64,000 nt of DNA. Source: Rhizophagus clarus. Its lineage: Eukaryota; Glomeromycota; Glomeromycetes; Glomerales; Glomeraceae. Below, piece after piece: positions 11,749 to 23,538 of the stretch (position 1 is its first letter; each line of letters begins with the position of its first letter). Below the pieces are notes generated by a model. That model was not told the origin of the DNA and searched no databases. It saw nothing but the letters and a program-made list of their open reading frames with translations. The stretch is taken from assembly GCA_015698045.1 (NCBI GenBank), contig BLAL01000254.1, positions 434,001 to 498,000 on the forward strand. The letters run 5' to 3'. Both the position numbers and the translations under genes were made by a program.

Positions 11749-11876
11749 ATAACAAAAAAAGTATGCTATATTGCTTGCCCCTTAGGAGAATGCTGAACAC
11801 CGAGGATCGAAGTGTCTGAGTGTGTTCAGCGTTTGATCCTGTCAAGCATAATTTGCATACCATATTTTTATGTTAT
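11749..11876. repeat. 128-bp imperfect palindrome with internal hairpin
   Basis: The outer arms ATAACAAAAAAAGTATGC and GCATACCATATTTTTATGTT pair imperfectly; so do the next pair (TTGCTTG with CAAGCATAA). In the centre GCTGAACAC (11792-11800) pairs exactly with GTGTTCAGC (11822-11830). It is more GC-rich than its surroundings. It may be a small foldback element or a structured RNA; no known RNA class fits. Confidence 0.5.
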
Positions 11877-12181
11877 CCTAGAATTAATTCTAAAACTGAT
11901 TTATAGTTGTAAACAAAGATCAAATTTTGATACCACGACCAAAGGGAGGGTACCAAAATCTTGAATGATAGAAAGTAAATCAAAAGGGCCATTGAACCTA
12001 TTCTAGTAAACCAATAATTTCTTGATATACAGGAAATCATTCTAGAGCCAATTCTTTACCAAAATACTGAGACAAAAAGTTATACGAAAAAAAAAGTCTC
12101 ACCTCTGAGGTACCAAAATTTCTGGGTATACAAAGATTAAGGATACAAAATTCTGGCACAAGGTACCAAAATTTTAATAGC

Positions 12182-12436
12182 TTAGCTGACATTCTGAAAA
12201 GCCCTAGAGCGCAACCTCTGATAGTGTTTAGAGACATAAAACCCTTTTATATGAACTGGACATCGACCAGAATATGATCTAGTAAATCTTCCACATTCAC
12301 TACAAGGAACATGTTGTTTATTAGCTAATTTTTGAACATATTTCCAATGAATTGAGCACCCATCTTCATGCATGCAAGATCTTCCACAAATTTCACCAGA
12401 ATAACGAATAAATGGACAAGTATATTCACCATACAT
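12182..12436 (-). CDS. 84-aa cysteine-rich putative zinc-binding protein
   Basis: An uninterrupted ORF from ATG at 12436. Cysteines and histidines are spaced as in paired small zinc ribbons: CPF..C..C (residues 7-21, ICGRSCMHEDGC), a histidine in SIHWK, then PCSECGRFTRSYSGRC with a final PVHI. Basic residues are frequent. I remember similar short Cys-rich ORFs from Rhizophagus but know no function. It is transcribed divergently from a small gene starting at 12527, with a 90-bp shared promoter. Four GGTACCAAAAT(T/C)-like words lie just downstream (11950-12170). Confidence 0.5.
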   Translation of the reverse strand: MYGEYTCPFIRYSGEICGRSCMHEDGCSIHWKYVQKLANKQHVPCSECGRFTRSYSGRCPVHIKGFYVSKHYQRLRSRAFQNVS

Positions 12437-12526
12437 AATGTAAATATTTTTTTCTTATACTAAATAATAATTTAAAAATAAAAAGTTTATATAAGTAACA
12501 TATAATAAACCAAATACTTTTACACA
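12437..12526. promoter_or_regulatory. 90-bp divergent promoter region
   Basis: This AT-rich gap separates the start codons of the minus Cys-rich gene (12436) and the plus gene fragment (12527). TATA-like words (TTATATAAG, CATATAATAA) occur on both strands. The promoter role is inferred only from the head-to-head arrangement. Confidence 0.35.
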
Positions 12527-12624
12527 ATGAGTACACAAAATCAATTAGCAGATACCAAGCCTACATATTAAGAAATCGAACAGGCATTAATAAATGTAGT
12601 CAAGGCAGGGATCTACTATAGAAA
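12527..12624 (+). pseudogene. Start of a gene interrupted by the CACTA element
   Basis: ATG at 12527 opens MSTQNQLADTKPTY, then TAA at 12569-571, then EIEQALINVVKAGIYYRN in the same frame up to the element end at 12625. The helical, non-repetitive composition and the good junction suggest a coding exon. The stop would fit CAA to TAA. I could not find the continuation after the element (beyond 19646), so the downstream part is lost or rearranged. Confidence 0.4.
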
Positions 12625-13081
12625 CACTAGTCGAAAAAGGACAATTCGGCCTAAATTTGACCAGGTCGAATATAGGTCGAATGATGATCTAACCTATGTC
12701 AAATTGAGGCCGATTTTTTTGGCGCATTTAGGGTGCCAATCGTTTCAAATTCGGAAAGAAAATTCGACCATCATTTTACCTATATTAGGACATTATTACA
12801 TATTTATTCAACCCTAAAAAAAACTATATTCGACTACTGTATATAATCTGAATATAATTAATAAATAGGTCGAACTAGAGGTTTTTCAAGGTCGAATAAT
12901 AAAGCATCATTTTGTATTTTATAAGCAAATAAAAACCATTTATTTTATATATATTGACGTATATAGTATATAGTAATATAAGATAATTATATAAACCAAT
13001 CCGCATATGATCAACCGTACAAAAAAAATATAAAATATCCAGTAATAATTATATAACCAAAAAAAATAAATATAAAATATA

Positions 13082-15404
13082 CTAATAATATTCATCGGCA
13101 TCAAATATTTCATGGAGTTCTTCGTCTTCCGTAGCCCTTCCTTTTCCTTTTCAGTTTTTTTCAGCTTTTTGTTGCTAATATGATACAACATATGATATAA
13201 ACAAAATTAATTAATGATATTTGCGACGTAAAAATATTAAAATAATTCAACTTACTATTGTCGAACTTTCACCGATCTCATCCAAATCTTCAGGTCTAGT
13301 TGAATTCATTTTCGCCAAATTTAACAAGAAATCTGAATATGGTTCTGTTAAATTCAGTTCTATTAGCACACGATCCTTGTAAGATTGAATCAAATCATCA
13401 ACCATGTCATCATATTCGCTAACGTCAATTGTTTTGTTTGTTTCATCTGTCTCGTACATTTTCATTTTATCGAGCGCCCATTCAGGCGCATTCTTGAGAG
13501 GTTACTAGACATGAAGTAAATATCATCATTATAAATTCGCTCTCGTTGCTTTTTTGTGTGTTGAATATATTCTGCTTCAGGGTCTAATACGTCTCGTAAT
13601 AGCTATTTTAACTATTAAAACAAAGATAAACAAATATCAAATAAATATTAAAATAGGTTAGGAGCAGTAATCACTTTAATACCTCGTCTGAACGCCATGA
13701 CCGATCATATACATGCAAGAACTACTTATTATCAGGCAATTTCTGACTTGAATCGTCTTCAGAATCTGATTGCTCAATGGAATGACAATCATTCTGTACA
13801 AGCATTGGTAATAATTCGTCTTTATCAAATTCCTTTATGTTGGCGACATTTCTTTCGTATAATTTTATTGCCGCCTTTACTCGTCTATTTTTTTTCTGTT
13901 GAATATATAAAGATTAATTTCAAATGACTAAAAAGAAGTGCATTAAAATAAAATACTGCTCACTTCAGACAATCGCGCATTCACGTGCATCCTACGGTCG
14001 ACTTTGTCTAATTGGCCTGATAGTCGTTTCCATTGTCTATCTCTTTTATGCTTGTGAATCGATCGTAACCAGTTCGACAATTGGGTTACAGACGGATTAT
14101 AATGTCCACTCATCAACCTCTTTAATTCAGGTATCAATTTTTCGTATATCTTTGCTGTCTGTTCACTAAAAGTCTTGCCGTAATCCAACCGATATTCTTC
14201 AGGTATTTGACCTTTCAAGAGGTTCTTCATTTCGTCCTAAACAATAAGAGGAAATAATAAAAGCTGTATATATACATTAACACAATTTGGCTGCAAATAG
14301 TCTTGTAAAATTCTTACTCTTGCAGCTGAAGCGGCAACTTCATCAGGCGATTTCTCTCTCAATTTTAATCTTTTATTGGGACGTTTTGATGAATATTGCT
14401 GCGGAGAATCGATAGTCTTTCGAGGTGTGCGAAGTTGCTTGAGCCGTTGAAGTTCTTCTTGAAGAGTTTTATTCTCTTCACATAATTGGTTCGATTCATC
14501 ACCAAAAATTTCATTAAACTGCCATAGTAAGGAATTCTCCTTCTCGACCCTACGAACACAGTCTTGCAAATTATCTATTTTTCGTTTCATTTCTGATACT
14601 TTGACCTTTTTCTTATTCAATTTGTTCTGTAGTCGAAGGGTTTCATTTTTTAAATTTCCTAGTTCTAAATTACCTATTTTAAATTATAAGGATATGTATT
14701 AAATCGTAACAAACAGATGTAATATAATAAATATTAAAATATAACAAAAAATTCAGTTTACTCGCTTCTTTATTACTCGGTCGAACATTTCTTGGTGCTC
14801 CTTCTTCGTGATGTGAACAGTAACTTTTCGGTACATTAATATTAGGATATCTTTTAATAATATCAGAAGTTCGTTGAGATTGAGTTTGAGTTTGACTTAA
14901 TGAGGCTAAAATATCTTGCGAAATAACAAGTCTAAAGGGAGCTGTAGTATTAGTATTTAGTGATGTTGATGTTGAAGCAATATTTCGTGGTGTGGCAATA
15001 TTTCGTGGTGTAGACGAGGCAGTGGTATTAGTTGGTGTTAACGCTCGTGGTGTGGCAATATTTTGTGGTGTAGTATTAGTTGGTGTTGACGCTCGTGATG
15101 TGGCAATATTTCGTGGTGTAGTATTAGTTGGTGTTGACGCTCGTGATGTAGTAATATTTTGTGGTGTAGTATTAGCTGGTGTTGACGCTCGTAATGTGGC
15201 AATATTTTGTGGTGTAGTATTAGTTGGTGTTGACGTTCGTGATGTAGCAATATTTCGTGATGTAGATGAAATGGTAGTATTAGTTAATGTTGGTGTTGAA
15301 GCAATATTTCGTGGAGGAGTTGATGTTGTATGTGGCGATGGTGTAGACGAACCAGCAATATCTGGTGAAGGAGCATTTGGTTTTGATGGTTTTTTACGAG
15401 CCAT
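13082..15404 (-). pseudogene. CACTA accessory gene, six exons
   Basis: From ATG at 15404 I can splice exons 15404-14762, 14673-14318, 14236-13964, 13895-13683, 13611-13256 and 13174-13082. All five introns are GT..AG and, apart from one indel in exon 5, phases fit. The about 645-residue product starts with a Thr/Pro/Ser-rich tandem repeat (TPTNTTPQNIAT type). Next comes SHHEEGAPRNVRP and a coiled coil (LRLQNKLNKKKVKVSEMKRK), then a helical part with LTP-free KLIPELKRLMSGHY and LSNWLRSIHKHKRDRQWKRL. It ends in an acidic tail, FDADEYY. It could be the DNA-binding partner of the transposase, by analogy with plant TnpA; that is inference. Stops: TAG 13722-24, TAG 13603-05, TGA 13151-53. Confidence 0.7.
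14990..15255. repeat. About 45-bp coding minisatellite
   Basis: Six or so copies encode SRASTPTNTTPQNIAT-like units of the accessory protein on the minus strand. The Val/Gly-rich plus-strand frame and the His-rich second minus frame over the same bases are shadows of it. Confidence 0.8.
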
Positions 15405-16095
15405 TATTGTTTTAAAATTATTTTTATTTTTTATTATTATTTTTTAAAAAAGAAAAAAGGGCGATTTTTTTGTATGGAACGAGGAAATTGGACTACTATT
15501 TATATCTATTTCTTTACTATCAAATTAGACTTTTAATAATTAACGATCACAAACATTTGTATAAAATTAGACTTTCAATAGGCGTGATCAAATTAGACTT
15601 AAACTTTCGCATCAAATTAGACTTTTAATTAATTAAACATATATTAAACATATCAAATTAGACTTTCAATCATTAGCCGTTAATGATCAGATTAGACTTA
15701 AACTTTCGCATCAAACTAGACTTTCAATTAATTGAACAGTTAAATCGCATTGAGTGCGTGGTATGGTATATATTTTATTTTTTAAATTTTGGTTTTCGTT
15801 TAATTTTCTATTCAACTTTTTACGTCTTATTTTTCGTATTCGAATTTGTCTATTTTGTTAATTATACCATCAATATCATTTTAAAACAGAATATAATCAC
15901 AATATCACTAAAAATTCGACATCACTAAAAATTTGATATTAATAAAAAAACCACAATATCACTAAAAATTCGACATCACTAAAAATTTGATATTAATAAA
16001 AAATCACTATTAATTAAATATAACAAAGTATATTATAACTTTATTCAACGTAAAAATCATATTACAACTTTATCGTATCTGACTTTTATCAAAAA
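15405..16095. promoter_or_regulatory. Divergent promoter region with repeated ATCAAATTAGACTT motif
   Basis: This 691-bp gap separates the two CACTA genes, which start outward from it. Between 15519 and 15735 the word ATCAAATTAGACTT (with small variants) occurs about seven times, sometimes as pairs with ACTTTCGC or CTTTCAATTAATT. From 15905 to 16005 the block CACTAAAAATTCGACATCAC is present twice in tandem. Such clustered repeats could be binding sites for the accessory or transposase protein; the function is inferred. Confidence 0.5.
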
Positions 16096-19000
16096 ATGAA
16101 AAAAGGGGAAAGAAAACGCATTGCTGCTAATATCATAGACGAATATAATAATCCTAGTTCATCGACCTCTGAACAAACATCTACTGAATTTACGATCAGA
16201 AAATCAAGAGAGAAGGTTCTATGCTTTTGCAGCCATTGTAATGGGAAAATGGTCGATCCACGTACAAAGGAGGAACATGAGTAAATGAATGAGCAAACGA
16301 CTTCTTTGGAACTATTAAATCGCGATAAGGCTCCAACGTCTCAAGAGTTAGTAGAACTGATTGATTCGACAATATCATTAGCAGAACCACAAGATACGAC
16401 AATGTCTATTGATACACATTCTGATAATGATACGTATGAGGAACAGAAATATATATTTCTTCTACGCAAAAAAAGGGCAAAACCAGGCACATTTCGTCAT
16501 ATCACTGAAGTTGAGCTAGTCGCTGAAGATTCCTCTTATAATGTGCCAGCTGAATATGACACGGATGATATCTACACTAGTGAATCTTTGACACAAGAAG
16601 ATTCTCCTAATGATGAAGATAACGATTTTTCAGATAATTTTGAGAATTACTCTCATCCTATGTTTGACATACCAGATATTTCAGACACACCAAATATTTC
16701 AGAATTACCAACAGATGAATTAATTAAAGGGATTTTGATATGGATTATGAAGTTCAGGTCGAGTCATAACATACCAAATACCGCAATTGAAGAATTAATA
16801 CAATTTATTAAAATAATATTGAAAGTATATAAAAATAGCAATTACGAATCATTCCCAAATTCATTGTACATGCTAAGAAAAAAGTTAGGACTTTTCGATC
16901 GATTTACGCAGTTTGCAGCCTGCCAAAAATGCCACAAATTATACAAAAAAGAGGAGATAATATCAAAAGATAATAATACCATTATGAAATACAGCCATGT
17001 TGAATTTCCAAATTCGGCTACAAAGAGATTAAAACAATGTCGTACTCCTTTAGGGAAGAAAATTTCTTTAAATAATAGTATATCAATTATTCCTGAATTA
17101 ATTTATTCAGTCTCGAGTATACAACAGCAGCTTTCTAGTATGTTCAAGCGACCAGGATTTGAAGAATTACTGCGGCATTGGACACGTTGTTCAATAATTG
17201 ACAATGTTCTATTGGATATTTATAACGGCCAAATATGGAAAAATCTTAAAGAATCGTCTGAACAAGGGTCAAATAACTTTTTCTGACCAGACAAGGCTGA
17301 TGCTCATCTAGGATTAATGATGAATTTGGATTGGTTCCAGCCTTACGAAGGAACGATTTACAGTACAGGTGTAATATACGCAGTAATATGCAATCTACCT
17401 TGGGATGTTCGATTTAAGCCTGAAAATGTGCTTATACTTAGCATATTATCTCGGCCTGATGAGATTAAATTGCATAAAGTTAATCATTATCTTTCGCCAA
17501 TAATAACAGAATTAGAGTCACTTTGGGAAGGCGTGAATCTTAATCGCACTAATGAATGTCCAAATGGCAAAGATATTTGAGCTGCATTAATAATTGCTTC
17601 GTGCGATATTCCTGGAGTTCAAAAATTATGCGGGCATATCTCTGCCCTCGCATCATGTCATCGATGCAAAAAAAGAGCCAATAATCGCAATTTTGGTGGT
17701 ATGGCAGATATGAGCGACTGGTTTATCATGAAAGATCCAGTAGAGCATCGTCAAAAGGCTTTGGAATGGCGACGATGCAAATCTAATGCAGAAAGAGAGA
17801 GATTTGTCAAGGTGAATGGCGTAAGGTGGTCTGAAATATTAAGACTCTCGTATTTTGATCTGATTTAGTTTGTTATTATAGATCCGATGCACTGCCTTTT
17901 TCTAGGAATCGCAAAATGGATAACAAAACGAATATGGATTGATGAAGATGTATTAACAGAAAAAGCTCTTCAATTAATTCAAAAGAAAATAAGCGAATTT
18001 AAGCTACCATTAGATTTGAGACGAATTCCTGGTAAAATCCATTACGGTGAAGGTTTTTCTAATTTTACCGCTGACCAATGGCGCAACTTTTTCCTAATAT
18101 ACGCCACTGTTATGTTATGGAATCATCTTTTGAATAAAGATCACAAAATTCTTACGTATTTTGTAAGAGCTTGTACAATTTTGGTTAGACGAATTGTGAA
18201 GATTAACGATATGAAAGAAGCCCATGAACTTTTAGTAAAGATAATTAAATTGATCGAAGAGCATTATGGCGAAGGAAAAATAACGCCAAACCTCCACCTA
18301 TCATTACATCTATGTGAGTGCTCTTACGATTACGGACCTCTGTATTCATTCTGGTGCTTTAGCTTTGAACGAATGAATGGCGTATTAAGTAATTCAAATT
18401 TAAATTCATTTGCTGTGTCAATTTTTCGAATTATATTATTCCATTATGCAAAAATTAATAATAAAATATTTATTAGGATCGTTGCCTAATAGCCACTACC
18501 AAATTGAACCTGAACTAATATGTCGATTGACGACTAAAACACAAATAAACGATATTATCAGCTCAAGTTCAGAAGTAATCGGCATCGAATTACTCAATAA
18601 ACGACCTTCTGTCAGTTCTCTTTCCGAATTTCCAACAAATGAAATGTATCAATTTTTGATGAATTCCAGAAATATATTGGAATCACCAATTACTGGTTGC
18701 GAGGAATTTCTGGGTATATTTTTAGCACCGCGATCTGAAGATATTCGTCTTGATGAACAAATCTATGATTTACTTATTGAATATTATAAGGATACATACG
18801 TAGATTCTATATTCAGAAAACCGTTCATGGAAAATTTACCCAATTCGACGATTGTTATCAACAAAGCGAATCGATATGGAAGATGTCAAATTGGTGCAGA
18901 AATTTTTGGATCTGCTGCTGCAACACGACATATTAAGAGCTCATTTGTCTTAGCTAAATTTATTAATCGTGATGGGAATAGCGTCAATATTTACCTAGGT

Positions 19001-19252
19001 CAAATCCAATTTTTTTTCGAACATAGCGTTCATTTATCCTCCCATAATTTGACACACAAATTAGCTTACATCAAATGGTACAAACCGGCAAATTTGACAT
19101 CCCAATTCCATTTCAGTATTGACGATGATATCAAAACTTGTAATGTCAAATTATGGGAAGATAGTTTCTATTTGAGCAGTAGAGACAATATAATCCCAAT
19201 ACACAATATTTTAGGTCAGTTTATACCTGTAAAATACAAAAAATCAGATTGA
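16096..19252 (+). pseudogene. CACTA/EnSpm transposase, broken
   Basis: The gene starts at ATG 16096. Early on there is a zinc-finger-like CFCSHCNGKMVDPRTKEEHE. After an acidic region come the catalytic-core blocks: MMNLDWFQPYEG and GVIYAVICNLPWDVRFKPEN (first Asp); SCDIPGVQKLCGH with SCHRCKK (second Asp and an inserted CxxC); IDPMHCLFLGIAKWI; and LHLSLHLCECSYDYGP followed by FSFERMNGVLS (likely Glu). The tail (from about 18430) reads on in a +1 frame to 19249. In-frame stops are TAA 16282, TGA 17284, TGA 17578 and TAG 17866, plus the frameshift near 18430-18470. About 1,050 residues, normal for the family. It lies inside CACTA termini, so the assignment is well supported. Confidence 0.85.
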
Positions 19253-19659
19253 TCTAATGCCAAAGAATATTTAGCCGTTATTCCTATAAATAGAAAGTTC
19301 CATTTGCGTTGATTTAATATAACATTTATACTAGTCTGAATTGTTTAAACATTTTTTAACAAATATTGTATCATTGTTTTTATTATACTTAATAATATTA
19401 ATATAGTAAATATATTATAACCATTATTTAATATAGAAAAGTGAATACAATTCAGCCATTATTCGTGTGAGGCTGAACATAGTTTAATTTTTATTATACG
19501 CAATTTGACCATCATTCGGCTGGATCGAATCAGTGTCGAATATAGATTGAATTGCATATCATTACTAATTTAGGTCAATTTTTTTAAAAATTGGCCGAAT
19601 CTAGGCCGGATTTTTTGGTGGCCGAATATTCCTTTTTCGACTAGTGTTTTATTTTCATT

Positions 19660-20255
19660 TGTTTTCTTGTTATTAACTTTATTTTTTTATTTTATTTTTT
19701 ATTTTATTTTTTATTTTTATTTTATTTTTATTTTATCATCTTCAGTTGTTTTGCCTTCTACTTTGTTTATCAATTTACTTCCATTTTGTTTACTCACTTT
19801 CTTTATATTATGATCATCACTTTCTAGTACTTGATTCATTATTTCCTTTCTCACTTCTTTTTCTTTATCATTTACCTTATATTTTATTCTTCTTTTTCTT
19901 TTCATTTTATTTATTGATTTCTTTTTACTTTGTTTTTACTTCTTTTCACTTTATTTATTAGTCCTTTTTATTTTAATTTTTATTTCTTCTTTCACTTTAC
20001 TTATCACTTTTTCTTCTATCTTATTCATTACTTCCTATTTCTATTTTATTTTTTATTTTCTCTTTCATTTTGTTCTTGGCTTTTCTTTTATTTTATTTTT
20101 AACTTTCTTTTCCATTACATTTTTCCTTAACTTTTCCTTCATTTTGTTCTTAATTTCTTTTTTCATCTTATTTTTCCCCTTCATTTTATTCTTAACTTCT
20201 TCTTCATTTTGTTCTTAACTTTCTCTTCATTTTATTCTTAACTCTTCCTTCTATC
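19660..20255. repeat. Pyrimidine-rich minisatellite, Lys/Glu-rich on the minus strand
   Basis: 19675-19740 is (TTTTATTTTTAT)n; from 19745 to 20250 about 20-bp words such as CTTCATTTTGTTCTTAACTT repeat irregularly. On the minus strand they read as KNKMKEEVKNKMK-like. The short ORFs here are composition artefacts. Confidence 0.65.
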
Positions 20256-20261
20256 TTCATC

Positions 20262-23200
20262 GGGAAAAATTTTGGTCTGCAGATCTGCACAATTTTGCGG
20301 AGTACATTTTTGCACAGATCTAAGAATATGCTGATGCGCAGCACTGAAAAATTTCATGGATTTCTGCACAGATCTGTAAGCACAAAAAAACCTGTGAAAT
20401 TTTTCAAAAACAAATCTGCGAAATTTTTCAAAATTTTTGACAATTTACAATTATTTTTATTGTTAATTAACATCAATTAATTTATTTAATTTATTTAATT
20501 AAAGCATTACAAATAAATCAATTTATTACACTATTAACTACATTATTTTGGGTATTAAATGCACTAAATTTCCTGGCCTTTCTTTCTTTACTTTCACTAT
20601 TTTGTTGAAAATGTAAAAAACAGTTTTTTTGAGGTTTTTTACCTTTATATTAGGATTGGAACCTTTCTTTCAGTTTCCTGTGCCTGCAAAAAAGAACTAA
20701 CAAAACCATTAGTAAACGTTTCATTAAATAAAAAAAAACAAAAAAAAAAATTAAATTCTGTTTACTTTGAAATTCTATCCAGAGACAGGTCAGAAAACCG
20801 CAGACCTAAACTAATATTTTTCAAAATTTTAATTTTTGAAATTCATCTGGTAAACATCTGAAAAGCTGATGACTTATAAAATAAAAACGAAATGGTTAGT
20901 TGATGTTTCATTTAAAAAAAAATAATAAATTTAAATTTTCGAAGGTAAATACCTTTGAATTCCTCTAGAAGACCTTCAGAAAGACGCAAATCTAAAAAAT
21001 GAATTCAAAATGTTAATTAACGTTTCATTAATAAAAATTTTTTTTTATCTTCAGGATGATACCTGATCTGCCATGAGATGGAGTCTATCTAAAAAAAATA
21101 AAAATGAATATTATTTAATGTTCGTTGAAATAAAAATAAAATAAAAAATAATTTTTTTTTTTACCTTCATTCCGCTTCAAGTTTCAGACCTAAAAAAAAG
21201 AAAAATAAAATGAAACGTTATTTTCATTTCATTTTGTAAAATAAAATATTATTTTGAGGTTTTTTTACTTTTGAAATACTGCAGTCCGCTTCTTTTAAAC
21301 TTAAAAAAGAAAGAAAATGAATGTTAGTTAACGTTCATTGAAATAATAAAAAAAAATATTTTGAAGTTTTTTTAACTTCGAAATACTGTGGTCTGCTTTA
21401 AATTAGAGTTCTGGACCTAAAAAATGAAACAAAACATTAGTAACATTTCGTAAAATAAAAATATATAAAAAAAAATTATTTTGAAGTTTTTTTACCTTCA
21501 AAATAACTTGGTCCACTTCTTTTAGACCTAAAAAAAAAAAAAAAACAAACATTAATTAATGTTTGTTGAAATAAAAGTAAAAAAAAATTATTTTTTTTTT
21601 TACTTATAGTAATCCGCCTATAAAGGACTTCTGGACCTAAAAAATAAAAAAAAATGAATATTAGTAATGTTTGTTTAAATAAAAATAAATAAAAATAAAG
21701 GTATTATACCTTTGAAATACTGATCTGCCTCTAAATTCCAGACCTAAAAAATAAAAAAAAATGAACATTAGTAACGTTTGTTGAAATTAAAGTAAAACAA
21801 AATTGTTTTTTTTACTTAATAGTCTGCCTCAAAATGAAGTTCCAGACTTAAAAAAAAGGAAAAAAGCGAAACATTACTAATATTTCGCTAAAATACGAAA
21901 AAAAAATTATTTTTTTTTACTTGAATTGGTTTATCTCGAAATGGAGTTCTGGACTTAAAGAAAGGGAAAAAGCGAAATGTTACTAACATTTTGCTAAAAT
22001 ACAAAAAAAAATTGTTTTTTTTTCTTTACTTAATAGTTTGCCTTGAAATGGAGTTTTGGACCTTAAAAAAAAAAGAAAAGTGAAACATTAGTAACGTTTT
22101 GCTAAAATATGAAAAAAAAATCTTTTTTTTTTACTTACAGTGGTCTGCCTCGAAGTGGAGTTTCAGACCTAAAAAAAAGAAGAGAAGCGCAACATTACTA
22201 ATATTTTGCTAAAATACAAAAAAAAATTATTTTTATTTTCTTTACTAAATAGTCCACCTCGAAATGGAGTTCTGTACCTTAAAAAAAAGAAAAGCGAAAT
22301 GTTAGTAACATTTCGCTAAAATATGAAAAAAAAATCTTTTTTTTTTACTTACAGTGGTCCACCTCGAAGTGGAGTTTCAGACCTAAAGAAAGGAAGAAAA
22401 GCGAAACGTTACTAACATTTCGCTAAAATACAAAAAAAAAATGTTTTTTTTTTACTTAGTGGTCTGCCTTGAAATGGAGTTTCAGATTTAAAAAAAAAAG
22501 AAAATGAACGTTAGTTAACGTTCTCAATACAAATTAATAAAAAAAAATTTTTTTCAAAATTAAGTCTGGAACTATATCTTCGGTGTTCTAGACTTACAAA
22601 AAAAAGGAAAATGAGTGTTAGCCAACGTTCGTTAAATAATAATAAAAGTTTTTTTCTGAAGGTTACACTGATCAAATAACCTTCAAAACTAGGCGTTCTG
22701 AATAAAAATGATGTTTATTAAAAAAAAGTTGATAATAGTGGAGTCCAGAATTTGTCTTTTGGCGTTCTGGACCTATAAAATTAAAACGAACTTTAATTAA
22801 AGTTCGTTAAATAAATAAAAAATATAAAAAATATGATTTAAATAAAAAATAATAATAGTTGAACATTAGTAAGAAACGTTCTCCAAACAAAATATAAAAA
22901 AGAATTTCAAAGTTTATCTTTGAAATGATGTTCAAAGACGCAGTTCACTTATGAAAATGTGAGGTAAAGGTATTTTTTTAACGGACTTAAGCCTGGGTTT
23001 GACAAATGTTTTTTATAAAGAAAAGAAGTCTGGAGCCCTATGAAAAAAAAATCCTGCATGTTGCAGATTATACACCAGACGTTGGATGAACTTAATTTTT
23101 TAAAAAAAATTACTCTTAAGCTTCAAAGCTTAAAAAAGAAAAAAATAATTTTCAATTTTTTTAATAGCTTTAACAGATTATTTTGTTTAAATTAAAAATT

Positions 23201-23538
23201 ATATCTTTAAAAAACATTGAAATAAATTATTTTTTTAAAGTGCTATAAAAAAAACAAATCAGAAGTACAAAGCTTTATCAAAATAAAAAAAAAAGTTTAT
23301 GTAAAGTTTATCAAATAAAAAAAGAAAATGCTGAAGATCCCTAAAGATTTTTGTGCAAAATATTTTTAAAATCTGCAATTTTGGAGATTATTACAGAATT
23401 TTTATAAAAAAATCTTCAAAAAAATAAAAAGCATGACGTGTGTAATATTGCGCAGATTTTTATCAAAAATAGTTAAAAAAAAGTAGCAATCTGCAATTTT
23501 TGCAGATTACCGCAGATCTGAACTGATATAACTTTCCC
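20262..23538. mobile_element. Putative TIR element carrying a micro-exon-like array
   Basis: The left end (GGGAAAAATTTTGGTCTGCA then GATCTGC) is imperfectly matched by the inverted right end (complement GGGAAAGTTATATCAGTTCA then GATCTGCGG). Both arms repeat the words TGCAGATCTGC, GCACAGATCT and TCTGCAATTTTTGCAGA. The interior is a tandem array (20640-22900). No transposase is present. The boundaries are my best reading of degenerate ends. Confidence 0.4.
20640..22900 (-). repeat. Tandem array of about 75-120 bp exon-intron-like units
   Basis: On the minus strand the best units are a 30-nt block (22382-22353 and 22168-22139) starting right after polypyrimidine-AG and followed by GTAAGT. The following 'intron' (22352-22278) holds TTACTAAC 24 nt before its AG. 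The blocks begin GTCTGAAACTCC or GTCCAGAACTCC. About 18-20 units can be counted, more diverged towards both sides. The branch-site word lies in a palindrome (GCGAAATGTTACTAACATTTCGC minus its last bases) repeated in every unit. Donors are intact in only some units, so I cannot claim a working gene. Confidence 0.55.

Larger units (their letters stand above)
12625..19646. mobile_element. CACTA (EnSpm) DNA transposon, about 7.0 kb
   Basis: The left end CACTAGTCGAAAAAGGA is matched by the inverted right end TCCTTTTTCGACTAGTG, and homology continues as ATTCGGCC with further subterminal GTCGAAT / GGCCGAAT words on both sides. The CACTA terminus and a transposase of the matching superfamily make the assignment firm. 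The cargo is a minus-strand accessory gene (15404-13082) and a plus-strand transposase (16096-19252), divergent. The usual 3-bp target duplication is not seen: flanks are GAAA and TTTT. Both genes are broken, so the copy is non-autonomous now. Confidence 0.85.

Noticed and set aside
12940-13191. 83-codon minus ORF rich in Tyr/Ile
   Set aside because: It overlaps the last exon of the accessory gene in another frame and reads into the AT-rich subterminal region.
14992-15447. 151-codon Val/Gly/Asp-rich plus ORF and His-rich minus ORF
   Set aside because: Both are mirror or shifted readings of the Thr/Pro repeat in the accessory gene exon 1.
19717-20130. Phe/Leu-rich plus ORFs and Lys/Glu-rich minus ORF
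   Set aside because: All are translations of a pyrimidine-rich minisatellite.
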